A stretch of DNA of 64,000 bases from CAZNLL01 sp964573885 (lineage in GTDB: Bacteria; Desulfobacterota; DSM-4660; Desulfatiglandales; Desulfatiglandaceae), in the NCBI GenBank assembly GCA_964573885.1, contig CAZNLL010000003.1, forward strand, positions 9,778 through 73,777. Reading direction: 5' to 3'. This document shows, piece after piece, positions 17,548 to 25,866 of the stretch. Position numbers and translations under genes: made by a program. The notes under the pieces were generated by a model. That model saw nothing but the letters and a program-made list of their open reading frames with translations, did not search any database and had not been told where the DNA came from. The first letter of the stretch is position 1. Each line of letters begins with the position of its first letter.

Positions 17548-17638
17548 GAAAAAAACCTCCGGAGAAAACACTTGAGATCCGAAGGAAGAACATTTATAGT
17601 AAAATATTGAATGATAGTTCATTCACAAGTCTCACAAG

Positions 17639-17750
17639 GTCCCGGGGGAAGTGGTCTTTCTGGAGGGGCTCCCCAAATCGTTGATCGGAAAGGTGATGCG
17701 ACGGCAGCTCATGGAGGCCGACCCCATTTACCAAGCCTACCAACCAGGAG
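17639..17750 (+). pseudogene. Acyl-CoA ligase C-terminal relic
   Basis: About 37 codons read VPGEVVFLEGLPKSLIGKVM then RRQLMEADPIY. This is the A10 motif of AMP-forming acyl-CoA synthetases (LPK-x3-GK-x2-RR-L, with the lysine needed for adenylation) followed by the usual C-terminal tail. An in-frame TAG lies 22 bases upstream (17615-17617) and nothing else of the roughly 500-residue enzyme is present. The frame continues without a stop into the next gene, so gene callers may wrongly fuse the two (from GTG 17651). Confidence 0.65.
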
Positions 17751-17839
17751 AGAAGCACCGCACAGGCGGAACCGCGGCTTTCCGGGCAGGCCTTATAGCA
17801 GGCAAACCAAAAGCTTTAAACCTCCATGGAGAAAAGACC

Positions 17840-18196
17840 ATGAATACGAAACAGGCCATCCTGGCCTTTTCACAAAGCGAAAAAATTAAGTCAGGCCTCA
17901 TCTGGATCTCCCAACTCCTTGAACCGTGCAAGGGCCTCACCGGGCCCCAAAGGGCAGGTGCCGAAGAGATGGTTCGACTCTTACTCAATATGGTGCTCCA
18001 GGAAGTCCGCCTCGCCCATAAGGTGGAAGCGGACCCCCTGTGGGAGGAGGTAGAAAAGCGCATTGATCAGGCCCTGGTCATGATTCATTCCGGCGTGGCC
18101 CCTGATGCGGTGACCCATCTGACCCAGGCCCTGAGCCAAGTCACCGGTCTCGGCCATCGGGCCATGTCCTCTTTAAAGAAACAAAACATGCTATAA
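17840..18196 (+). CDS. Hypothetical helical protein, 118 residues
   Basis: ATG 17840 has GGAG 8 bases upstream (17828-17831) and starts MNTKQAILAFSQSEKIKSG. The protein is predicted by eye to be all-helical, with amphipathic stretches (GAEEMVRLLLNMVLQEVRLA, DPLWEEVEKRIDQALVMI) and a C-terminal segment of Thr/Gln-rich helix (THLTQALSQVTGLGHRAMSS). No Cys-based motif or TM segment is seen and I do not recognise the family. Upstream in-frame sequence belongs to the acyl-CoA ligase relic and is excluded from this gene. Confidence 0.7.
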   Translation: MNTKQAILAFSQSEKIKSGLIWISQLLEPCKGLTGPQRAGAEEMVRLLLNMVLQEVRLAHKVEADPLWEEVEKRIDQALVMIHSGVAPDAVTHLTQALSQVTGLGHRAMSSLKKQNML

Positions 18197-18474
18197 GGCA
18201 GGCCTTTGAGTCCTCCTCTCGTGACGGTGGTCATGCCCTTTTCGCCCTTCGAGGCCCATACACGGTTTGACTGGGGCGGCCTTTTGCGCCCTTTACCGGG
18301 TCCGAACCCAGGTGCTTAAGGTCTTGATTCATGAGTCATTTCAGAGTAGCCTATAAAGCATCCAGAGGCCCAGGCGGCGCGGCTTGTGAAGGGTTTCTGG
18401 AGGGGCCGGGGCTTCCCATGGGGGTCAACACCGGTCGGTAATGTGGGCCAAGGCCCGGCGAGCTTTGAGAGACA

Positions 18475-19224
18475 GTGGACCAGAATATCCTAAAAGAGCT
18501 CCTTCTTCGCTTGAGAGAAGGGAAAATATCGATTGACGAATGCCTGGAAAGGCTGAGGACACTTCCCTTTGAAGATCTCGGCTTTGCCTGCATTGATCAT
18601 CACCGCGGCCTCAGAAGGGGCCTTTCCGAGGTTATCTTCGGTGAAGGCAAAGGGGCCGATGAAATCCTGGGTATCATGGAAGGGATGATAGCGCAGGAGG
18701 AGGAGGTCCTGATAACCCGCCTCTCCCCAGACAAGGCTGCGGTCATTTGCGCTCGATTCCCGGACAGCGAATACCATGAAAAGGCCAGGGTCCTCACCCT
18801 CATGAGGCGGCCCCAGGTGGTTTCAGGCAAGGGCACCATTCTGGTTATGAGTGCGGGTACATCAGATATTCCCGTAGCCGAGGAAGCGGCCCTCACGGCC
18901 CGGTTCATGGGCAACGACGTAGACACCATCTATGACGTGGGCGTCTCAGGCCTCCACAGGATGCTCGCCCATCGAGATAGGATCATGAAGGCCTCCGTCA
19001 TTGTGGTGGTGGCGGGCATGGAGGGGGCCCTCCCCAGCGTGGTCAGCGGTCTCGTCGACAAACCCGTGATCGCCGTTCCCACCAGTGTGGGCTACGGCGC
19101 CAATTTTCAGGGGATTGCCCCTTTGCTGGGCATGCTTAATTCATGCGCCTCCGGGGTGACCGTCGTTAATATCGACAACGGCTTCGGAGCAGGCTATGCG
19201 GCGAGCATCATAAACAGGGCCTAA
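18475..19224 (+). CDS. larB: LarB-like nickel-pincer cofactor biosynthesis protein
   Basis: This 249-residue protein is of the AIR carboxylase (PurE-like) superfamily. The C-terminal half carries the LarB pattern: GTILVMSAGTSDIPVAEEA, YDVGVSGLHRM, VVVAGMEGALPSVVSGL, PVIAVPTSVGYGANFQG and NIDNGFGAGYAA. The N-terminal 90 residues form the lid with FEDLGFACIDHHRGLRRG. LarB carboxylates and hydrolyses nicotinic acid adenine dinucleotide, the first step to the nickel pincer cofactor of lactate racemase and relatives. Start GTG 18475 has GAGAG about 5 bases upstream. larC, larE and a LarA homologue are not in the window. Confidence 0.92.
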   Translation: MDQNILKELLLRLREGKISIDECLERLRTLPFEDLGFACIDHHRGLRRGLSEVIFGEGKGADEILGIMEGMIAQEEEVLITRLSPDKAAVICARFPDSEYHEKARVLTLMRRPQVVSGKGTILVMSAGTSDIPVAEEAALTARFMGNDVDTIYDVGVSGLHRMLAHRDRIMKASVIVVVAGMEGALPSVVSGLVDKPVIAVPTSVGYGANFQGIAPLLGMLNSCASGVTVVNIDNGFGAGYAASIINRA

Positions 19225-19246
19225 GAGAGGGGCGGCAACCTCCCTG

Positions 19247-20623
19247 TCAGCCTTGAGGGGGAGGCTCAGGGGTCAGGCGATATCTTTGGCGAAGGGCCAT
19301 GGTCCTGTTTTTCAACCTGGTGAGTTGCCTTTTCCGGGAATCATCCCAGCAGGGCAAAAGGGTGTTATTATGAAACAGGGGCTCCGCGCCGATATCATAG
19401 AGGGAGTGGGCACGGGCCGTCTCCCAGAGTGCCGTGTGGGGTATAGGAGAGTACTCGGAGAGGTAAGGGACGGCACCCACCCTGGCCACGAATTCAATGG
19501 TTTCCTCGACGGAATCCACGCTTTGACCCGGCAATCCGATGAGAATATAGGCCCCAATGTCCGGCGACGTGTATCCTGCCTCAAGCAAGGCTCCCACAGC
19601 CCTCTCAAAATCCCCTTTGCTCAGCTTTTGGTCCCACTCACGAAAACAGGAAAAATCCGCGCTTTCGAGTCCAAGTCTGATGGTCTTAAAACCGGCCCGG
19701 TACATGAGGCGTGCCCTCTGCCGGTCCACTTCTCTGGCGTGAATGGCATTCGGCGTATGGAACCGGATTCCTAGATGCAGTCTTTCCAGGGAGCTGAGGA
19801 GAACACCCAAGTGGTCCTCGAAGGACACCAGAAGCGCATCATCGTAAAAAGCGAAATCCCTGACTCCAAAGTCCTTATGCCAGTAGATGATTTCATCCAG
19901 GACCTCCTTCGGGTCCCTTCGGGTGAAAAAGGCATTCAGGAAGTGGCTGGCACAATACTGACAGCGATAGGGACAACCCCCGGAGGTAAGGAGACACACA
20001 TAGTCTATCCCATGGAGGAGGTCAAAGGCAGGGTAAGGCTTGAAAGTGGATGGTGGAACGCCGTCGGGAGGGTGGATTCCGTATTCACCCAGGACCCTCA
20101 ACACGGAGGCCGGATCGCTAATCATCACCACTTTGTCCGCCCCGCTGTGTTTGAGGGCATGCTCATGACAGAGCCTGGCGTAGATTCCCCCGAGTATGAC
20201 CGGCGTGTCGGGATGAAGGGCCTTGACCCGGCGAACGGCCTCGCGCACGCCCGGATACCAATAGGTCATGAGGGAGGTAACGAGGACGGCCCCGGCCCCC
20301 TGAATCTTTCTAACCTCATCCTCAAACACCTGGGGGGAAAGGCCATAGCGGCTGTAAGGCCTTGGCACATGCCTGAGAGGGGAGGGTGTTGAGACTGGGT
20401 GCCGCCAAAATTTGCCTGTGCCGTAGCCCCGTCTTTTGGGTCTCTTTGCCGGTGCACGGGCCATGGCCGGGTGATGTACATCCAGGCAGTCGACCAGATG
20501 AACCTTGAAACCGCATCCCCTCAGATACCCTGCCAGGTAAAGGAGTCCGAGGGGTTTGGACCACAGGTCGTAGGCCGCAAAGTCGTATATCCAGGGATTA
20601 ATGAGGATTAATGACTGAGTCAT
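19247..20623 (-). CDS. B12-binding domain radical SAM protein
   Basis: This protein of 458 residues begins MTQSLILINPWIYDF (ATG 20623, GGAGGG upstream; the frame to 20716 is not family-like). The N-terminal B12-binding fold has SKPLGLLYLAGYLRGCGF and VKALHPDTPVILGG. The radical SAM core has the cluster motif CPYRCQYC (about 219-226), FAFYDDALLV, TIRLGLESAD and GAYILIGLPGQS. It belongs to the large class of cobalamin-dependent radical SAM enzymes that methylate or rearrange unactivated carbons; the substrate is not predictable. A Lys/Arg-rich insertion (about 75-105) interrupts the B12 fold. It is divergent from dtd. Confidence 0.88.
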   Translation of the reverse strand: MTQSLILINPWIYDFAAYDLWSKPLGLLYLAGYLRGCGFKVHLVDCLDVHHPAMARAPAKRPKRRGYGTGKFWRHPVSTPSPLRHVPRPYSRYGLSPQVFEDEVRKIQGAGAVLVTSLMTYWYPGVREAVRRVKALHPDTPVILGGIYARLCHEHALKHSGADKVVMISDPASVLRVLGEYGIHPPDGVPPSTFKPYPAFDLLHGIDYVCLLTSGGCPYRCQYCASHFLNAFFTRRDPKEVLDEIIYWHKDFGVRDFAFYDDALLVSFEDHLGVLLSSLERLHLGIRFHTPNAIHAREVDRQRARLMYRAGFKTIRLGLESADFSCFREWDQKLSKGDFERAVGALLEAGYTSPDIGAYILIGLPGQSVDSVEETIEFVARVGAVPYLSEYSPIPHTALWETARAHSLYDIGAEPLFHNNTLLPCWDDSRKRQLTRLKNRTMALRQRYRLTPEPPPQG

Positions 20624-20698
20624 GAATGGACTGATCCCTCCGGCCAATAAACGGGTGGGGGAAAAGCACAGCGAACAGGAAGGGAGGGTCCTTTTGAT

Positions 20699-21160
20699 AT
20701 GCGGGCCGTTATTCAAAGAGTAAAGGAGTCCAGGGTGGAAGTCAAGGACAAGGTCGTGGGGGCCATCGGTCCCGGATTACTGGTCTTTCTTGGGGTGGGA
20801 GAAAAGGATTCGGAAAAGGATTGCCAATACCTGGCCGAGAAGATCACCCACTTGAGGATCTTTCCCGACGACCAAGGGCTTATGAACCGCTCCCTATTGG
20901 ACACGGGCGGCGGTGCCCTCGTGGTCTCCCAGTTTACCCTGTGGGGGGACTGTACAAAAGGAAGACGGCCCTCCTTTGTGCAAGCGGCACGGCCTGAGAG
21001 GGCCAAGGAACTCTATGAGCGTTTCATCACCCTCTTAAAAGACAAGGGGGTCACTGTTGCCACCGGGGAGTTCCAGAAAATGATGGGCGTTTACCTGGTC
21101 AACGACGGTCCGGTAACGCTCCTTTTGGACAGTTCAAAGACCTGGCTCAGTCCATATTGA
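20699..21160 (+). CDS. dtd: D-aminoacyl-tRNA deacylase
   Basis: This 153-residue proofreading enzyme hydrolyses D-aminoacyl-tRNA. It begins MRAVIQRVKESRVEV and contains the active-site strand VSQFTLWGDCTKGRRPSF and the cross-subunit Gly-cisPro motif in NDGPVTLLLD. The length is typical (about 145-155). ATG 20699 has GGAGGG about 10 bases upstream. The last 14 bases overlap the tail of a small gene on the opposite strand. Confidence 0.96.
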   Translation: MRAVIQRVKESRVEVKDKVVGAIGPGLLVFLGVGEKDSEKDCQYLAEKITHLRIFPDDQGLMNRSLLDTGGGALVVSQFTLWGDCTKGRRPSFVQAARPERAKELYERFITLLKDKGVTVATGEFQKMMGVYLVNDGPVTLLLDSSKTWLSPY

Positions 21161-21293
21161 GTTCTTTTTCAAGAAGGGTGATCCTCTCCTCCAGTTCCCT
21201 TTTCTCCTGGGGATCCGTGATACCTCTTTTTAACCTCAACTGGAGGGCGAGGAGCTCCATGGACTTACGATGTTCCTGACAGTCGACTTTCAT
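21147..21293 (-). CDS. Small coiled-coil protein, 48 residues
   Basis: The frame starts at ATG 21291-21293 with GAGGG four bases upstream and ends at TGA 21147-21149. The product starts MKVDCQEHRKSMELLALQLR, then has a GITDPQEK turn, and ends with a heptad-rich helix ELEERITLLEKELNMD. Spacing of Leu/Ile/Leu and the many E/K pairs indicates a short helical hairpin or coiled coil with one Cys near the N-terminus. The family is not recognised. The good ribosome site, sensible composition and clean tail-to-tail position against dtd argue that it is real. Confidence 0.62.
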   Translation of the reverse strand: MKVDCQEHRKSMELLALQLRLKRGITDPQEKRELEERITLLEKELNMD

Positions 21294-21448
21294 ATAACCC
21301 TCATGCTCTTTACTAACGACCGCGTCTCATGCCCAACGATGCAGGTGCTCAAAATAAAGGCAGAGGCCGGTTGGTTCGCTTATTTAAACGGAATTAAATC
21401 AGCCTGTCCACCCAAAATCCGTTCTGGTCCGGAGGCTAAGGACGGTGA

Positions 21449-22291
21449 ATGGCAGGCACCAAGAGGCCCCCCATGAGTGGAAGGCGCCATCCCCCGGCGT
21501 ATCCGGGGCGGGAAAGCAAAGTCCAAGAGGGCTTATCCTGGATAAGGTCCCAAGTCTTCCCTAACCACCCAGAGGAACCGGCAGGGGAGGACACAGGCCG
21601 ACGGGGATTTCATCCGGACAATAAACCCATTGAGCCGGAGGGAAGGAAAGGCGGAGGGCCGAGCCTTTTCAAATGGATCATATTCCTCCTCTTCGTGGGC
21701 TACATCCTTGTCTCCTTTTTCAAAATCCCTCTTCTTACCTCTATGGGAGAGTACCTTGTGGTGGAGCATTCCCCCCAGAAATCGGAGCTCATCGTCTGCC
21801 TCATGGGAGAACCCATCGAACGGGGGCTGGAGACGGCCGACTTGTATGAGAAAGGCCTCGCTCCCCTCATCTTTTTACCGCGAGAGACACCTCCCGACGG
21901 ACACGCCCTCCTGAATGAGAAGGGCATTCCCTTTCCCGACTCCCGGGATCTTTTAAAGATGATTCTCCGGGGGTCAGGCGTGCCTGAATCGGCCTCCATC
22001 ACCACGGAAGACGCTGTAGACTCGACCTTTGACGAGGCCCGGGAGGTGTTGGCCCTGGCCCAGGAAAAGGGATTCCGATCCCTTATTATAGTCACCTCAC
22101 CCTACCACACAAGACGGGCCTGGCTGACCTTCAGGGAGGTTTTTAAGAACTATCAGGCTCGAATCATCATTCGGCCCTCTCAATACTCCCGATTCGAGCC
22201 GGCAGCCTGGTGGAGGCGGGAAAAGGACCAAGAGGAGGTGATCCTGGAATATCAAAAACTCCTCTACTACACCTTCGAGTTCTTCTGGTAA
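21449..22291 (+). CDS. DUF218/YdcF-like membrane-anchored protein
   Basis: This 280-residue protein has a Pro/Arg-rich cytoplasmic N-terminus (1-70), one TM helix (FKWIIFLLFVGYILVSFF, about 73-90), and a DUF218-type domain with ELIVCLMGEPIERGLETADL, TTEDAVDSTFDEAREVLALA, FRSLIIVTSPYHTRRAWLTF and a final amphipathic helix. The family (YdcF, ElyC, SanA) is linked to envelope processes such as undecaprenyl-phosphate or barrier maintenance; exact function unknown. ATG 21449 has AAGGA about 6 bases upstream; ATG 21473 is an alternative. Confidence 0.8.
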   Translation: MAGTKRPPMSGRRHPPAYPGRESKVQEGLSWIRSQVFPNHPEEPAGEDTGRRGFHPDNKPIEPEGRKGGGPSLFKWIIFLLFVGYILVSFFKIPLLTSMGEYLVVEHSPQKSELIVCLMGEPIERGLETADLYEKGLAPLIFLPRETPPDGHALLNEKGIPFPDSRDLLKMILRGSGVPESASITTEDAVDSTFDEAREVLALAQEKGFRSLIIVTSPYHTRRAWLTFREVFKNYQARIIIRPSQYSRFEPAAWWRREKDQEEVILEYQKLLYYTFEFFW

Positions 22292-22345
22292 GGGCTGGGG
22301 ATCCCCCCGGTTGGCAGAGAAAGGTATGGGGGGAGCGGGGAACCC

Positions 22346-24604
22346 CTATTTGGTGGTCATAACGCAGACACCGTCCCATTCAGGCGGAGGCGGTTCGGCC
22401 TTGAATTCAAGGGAGCGTTGGACATAGAGGTCCGCCACATACAAATCCGCATCCCTGTCCTTGACCCTTTTAAACGTTTCAATGGCCTCATCCCATTTTC
22501 TGTTTTTATATAAATCTAGGCCCTCATGAAACAGGGATACGATCTGGTTTCGTTCTTCCGGGGCCTCTCTTGTTCCCAAGAGTTGATATATCTTCACGGG
22601 CAGGCTTTTGCCCTTCACCCGCACACAGTCCACCTCCATGCACAGGAACTCGTCCTTGACCCTTTCATAGGTGAATTCACTGATGAGAATATGAGTCTTA
22701 TAGGTCTTGTTGATCCCTTCGAGCCGGGATCCCAGATTGACCGCGTCTCCCATGACCGTATAATCAAATCTCTGATCAGAGCCCATATTCCCCACCATCA
22801 TGTCGTCCGTGTTGATGCCGATGCCAATGTCCAGGGGCTTCTTCCCTTGCTTAATCCATTTCTCATTCAAGGCCTTGAGCTTTTCCATCATCTCCAATGC
22901 CGAATAGCAGGCCCTTGAGGGATGGTCCCACTGCTCCAAAGGGGCGCCGTAAATGGCCATGATGGCATCCCCTATATACTTGTCAAGGGTGCCGTCGTAC
23001 TTGAAGACCACGTCGGTCATGACGGTCAAATATTCGTTTAAGAGCTGGACCAGGTCTTCCGGGGTGAGCCCTTCGGAAATAGTGGTAAATCCCCTGATAT
23101 CTGAAAAAAGCACGCTCAGATCCCGCTTTTCGCCGCCCAGTTTGAGCTGTTCCGGGTACTTGAGCATCTCATTGACCACCGAGCTGGATACGTAATAGCT
23201 GAAGGCGCCCTTGATCTTCTTTCGCTCCCGCTCTTCGGTGATATAGTGGTAAACCGTAAGGCAGGTATAGGTGAGTAAAACGGCCAAGAGAGGATACACG
23301 AGGTTGACCAGGATACCCGCCCCTGTAAAAAGCCACCGGGCCAGGAGGATGTAAAGCACGAAAAGGCCCACAGCAAAGAACACCCCTTTTACGGCCCTGA
23401 GGCGGGGCAGAAAGAGCCCCATCACCACCCCAAGGGCAACAATGGCCAGCATATCAAAGATCACGGCCCACTTTGGTTTGTGGAGAAACCGCTCCTTCAG
23501 GATATTGTCGATGGCCGTGGCATGAATTTCAACGCCCGGGAAAACCGGGCTGAAGGGGGTAATCCTCATGTCGTAGATACCTACGGCGGTGGCACCCACC
23601 AGGATCACTTTGTCTTGGAAGGTGCCCTGAGGGTAGTTCCCTTTGAGAATGTCCGTGATGGAATAATGGGGAAAGGACTTGGGCGGTCCCATGTAGTTGA
23701 TGAGCATCTGTCCGTTTTCATCCGTGGGTATAAAGCGCTCACCCATCTGGATGCCCCTGACCCCGTATCCGGCCACCCTGACCATGAGCTGAGGTCTGTC
23801 CAGGTACTGCCACACACATTCCAGAGAGAGGGGTGGAAAAACATCTTCCCCGCATTGCATGATGAGGGGAAGCCACCGGACCGAGCCGTCTCGATCCGGA
23901 AGCATATTGAAATAGCCTGAGAATTTGGTTTTCTCCGTGAATAACTCCAGGTTCCCTTCCGGGGCATAGGCCCGGATAAAGGGGGCCCGCTGGACCTGGG
24001 GATCCTCGTAAATAATAAGGGGATATTTGGAGGGGGCGATCTTTTCGAGTTCTTCTTCGATCCTTTTTTCCCCGATCACATAATCAAGGTCTTCTCGGGT
24101 GAGGTGAAAGAAGTAGCCAAGTACAACGGTAGCAGAGGAGGCCTTAATCGCCTTTGCCAGTGCGAGGTCATTGTCCGCCGCCTTTTTGCTTTCTTGAAGA
24201 AAACGATTAAGCTGGTCGTCTTTGATCTCGAGCGACGCCATCTTGTGGTCCAAGCGGTCAATGAATTCAAGATAGGAATTCTCGTCGGGTTCCAAAAAGC
24301 CGATATCAAAACCGATCACCTTGGCCCCATCTTGGGATAAGGCATTTATGAGGGCGGCGATCTTACGCCTGGGCCAAGGCCAACGGCCCTCCTCATCCAG
24401 GCTCTTTTCATCAATGACCGCGATGACCACGTCCGGCGGAGGTTTCAGCCGGTCCCTTGACAGGAACCGAAGGTCAATGGTCTTTAGTTCAATCAGCTCC
24501 AACAGGGGAACGCCCACCATGAAAAGGACCAAGACAAGGATCAGTGTGTATGTGGTTAGAGAAATGGGATTAAGGCTCTTGAAGGCCCTGAAAAACCTCT
24601 TCAT
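22346..24604 (-). CDS. CHASE2-domain class III adenylate cyclase
   Basis: This 752-residue membrane receptor has an N-terminal TM (about 15-37), a periplasmic CHASE2 domain (about 40-365, with VVIAVIDEKSL, RWPWPR and KVIGFDIGF), three closely spaced TM helices (about 378-450) and a cytoplasmic class III cyclase domain (about 490-680). The metal-binding Asp residues sit in LFSDIRGFT and YIGDAIMAIYG; the transition-state region reads YTVMGDAVNLGSRLEG. A short TPR-like tail follows. It should turn an extracytoplasmic cue into cAMP. It has its own sigma70-like promoter and is divergent from thiD. Confidence 0.92.
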   Translation of the reverse strand: MKRFFRAFKSLNPISLTTYTLILVLVLFMVGVPLLELIELKTIDLRFLSRDRLKPPPDVVIAVIDEKSLDEEGRWPWPRRKIAALINALSQDGAKVIGFDIGFLEPDENSYLEFIDRLDHKMASLEIKDDQLNRFLQESKKAADNDLALAKAIKASSATVVLGYFFHLTREDLDYVIGEKRIEEELEKIAPSKYPLIIYEDPQVQRAPFIRAYAPEGNLELFTEKTKFSGYFNMLPDRDGSVRWLPLIMQCGEDVFPPLSLECVWQYLDRPQLMVRVAGYGVRGIQMGERFIPTDENGQMLINYMGPPKSFPHYSITDILKGNYPQGTFQDKVILVGATAVGIYDMRITPFSPVFPGVEIHATAIDNILKERFLHKPKWAVIFDMLAIVALGVVMGLFLPRLRAVKGVFFAVGLFVLYILLARWLFTGAGILVNLVYPLLAVLLTYTCLTVYHYITEERERKKIKGAFSYYVSSSVVNEMLKYPEQLKLGGEKRDLSVLFSDIRGFTTISEGLTPEDLVQLLNEYLTVMTDVVFKYDGTLDKYIGDAIMAIYGAPLEQWDHPSRACYSALEMMEKLKALNEKWIKQGKKPLDIGIGINTDDMMVGNMGSDQRFDYTVMGDAVNLGSRLEGINKTYKTHILISEFTYERVKDEFLCMEVDCVRVKGKSLPVKIYQLLGTREAPEERNQIVSLFHEGLDLYKNRKWDEAIETFKRVKDRDADLYVADLYVQRSLEFKAEPPPPEWDGVCVMTTK

Positions 24605-24729
24605 ATCGCTTTCTCCGCTTTTGGGAATTGGACTCCACAGGCCCTCTCTTTTCCCTTACAGACTGGAAGAGACAAAAGGGGAATCATCCCAGAGCTGATG
24701 GCTGGCAGCTATCCTTTCGGAATTACATA

Positions 24730-24758
24730 CTTATAGGAGAAGCAGCCATCAAAGTCAA
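24730..24758 (-). promoter_or_regulatory. Sigma70-type promoter of the CHASE2 cyclase gene
   Basis: On the minus strand TTGACT (24753-24758) and TATAAG (24730-24735) are separated by exactly 17 bases. Each box differs from consensus at one position. Transcription would start near 24723, leaving a leader of about 120 bases. Confidence 0.6.
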
Positions 24759-24788
24759 GGCAGCTTGCCCCATAAGTGGATATTTTGG

Positions 24789-24817
24789 TTGACAGCCCCC
24801 AGGTGTATTGTTAGCTT
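24789..24817 (+). promoter_or_regulatory. Possible thiD-thiC promoter
   Basis: A perfect TTGACA (24789-24794) is followed after 17 bases by TAGCTT (24812-24817), a poor -10 box. This is the only good -35 element on the plus strand ahead of thiD. It would give a 5' leader of about 205 bases. Confidence 0.35.
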
Positions 24818-25026
24818 TTTTAATATGAGGACAGAAGATGCTCTTCCCCTTTAGTCGATAGATTCGTAAATGCGGTCACGGGTTTACTGACCCTGATCGG
24901 CCTGAGCTTATGACAAAAGGCGGGACCAAGTGCTGCCCTCGGTGATTACTTTTAACCGTTTGATCAAAATACATCGAAATAATTGCGAATCGAAGCACTT
25001 ATCCAGGGCTCTTCTGTTCCCTAGGG

Positions 25027-25806
25027 ATGAAGCGTGTACTCGTAATAGCCGGATCCGATTCATCAGGTGGAGCCGGGATTCAGGCGGATATTAAGGTCAT
25101 TACCCGTCTCAAGGGCCATGCCCTTACCGTCATTACCGCCGTCACCGCCCAAAACTCCCTCGGTGTCTCGGCTATCCATGAGATTCCGGCCCCCTTTATC
25201 GGGAAACAGCTCCAGGCCGTTTTTGAAGATATCATTCCCCATGCCTCAAAGATCAGCATGGTCTATTCCGGGGCCGCCATCAGGGAGGTGGTCCGATGGA
25301 TCCGGACGTACGACCTTCCCAACGTGGTGATTGATCCTGTACTGAGGGCCTCCACAGGCAATTGGCTTTTGGAACAAAAAGCCGTCCCCCTCCTCAAGGA
25401 AGAGCTCTTCCCTCTCGCCAGGGTAGTTACGCCCAACCTTTTCGAGGCCGGAATCCTTTCCGGAATAAGGGTGGAGAGCCTGAAGGACATGGCTGAAGCG
25501 GCGGGATTGATCAAAAAGACAGGCCCTGACGTGGTGATTACAGGGGGACACCTTAAGGGCAGTTGTGTGGATCTCCTTTTTGATGGGGAAAAGCTGGAGC
25601 ATTTTTCAGATTCAAGAATTAATACGAAAAACACCCACGGCAGCGGATGCGTCTTTTCATCGTCTTTGGCCGTTTTTTTGGCCGAGGGAAAAGGCGTGAT
25701 GGAGGCCACGAAATTGGCCCATGAATATGCAAGGGAGGCTATTGTCCATGGGTATGCCTGTGGACAAGGACCCGGCCCTGTGCGGGCCGCAAGGGCGGCA
25801 CCCTGA
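25027..25806 (+). CDS. thiD: Hydroxymethylpyrimidine/phosphomethylpyrimidine kinase
   Basis: This 259-residue ribokinase-fold enzyme phosphorylates HMP twice for thiamine synthesis. Hallmarks are VLVIAGSDSSGGAGIQADIK at the start, TAVTAQNS, the PNLFEAGILSG strand, VVITGGHL and the anion-hole signature NTHGSGCVFSSSLAVFLA. It is a free-standing kinase with no ThiE, TenA or ThiN fusion. ATG 25027 follows a weak AGGG. thiC lies 60 bases downstream in the same direction. Confidence 0.95.
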   Translation: MKRVLVIAGSDSSGGAGIQADIKVITRLKGHALTVITAVTAQNSLGVSAIHEIPAPFIGKQLQAVFEDIIPHASKISMVYSGAAIREVVRWIRTYDLPNVVIDPVLRASTGNWLLEQKAVPLLKEELFPLARVVTPNLFEAGILSGIRVESLKDMAEAAGLIKKTGPDVVITGGHLKGSCVDLLFDGEKLEHFSDSRINTKNTHGSGCVFSSSLAVFLAEGKGVMEATKLAHEYAREAIVHGYACGQGPGPVRAARAAP

Positions 25807-25866
25807 TGATGTAGCGCCTTTGCCCTTTCCCCCAACTCGCAGCCCGGGAATTCAGGGGAAAAAGAC

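Larger units (their letters stand above)
24605..25026. other. Divergent regulatory gap between cyclase gene and thiD
   Basis: These 422 bases hold a strong minus-strand promoter and a weaker plus-strand one (listed separately). The roughly 210-base segment before thiD was checked for a TPP riboswitch. It has CCTGATC followed by CCTGAGC but lacks the ordered CTGAGA...ACC...GAACCTGATCTGG pattern and the closing AGGGA stem. It is therefore left as an unexplained leader. Confidence 0.5.

Noticed and set aside
18197..18474. Further gene relic between the 118-residue gene and larB
   Set aside because: Short open stretches exist in several frames, but none carries a recognisable motif.
24880..24960. 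TPP riboswitch-like words (CCTGATC, CCTGAGC) before thiD
   Set aside because: The conserved blocks are out of order and the closing stem is missing.
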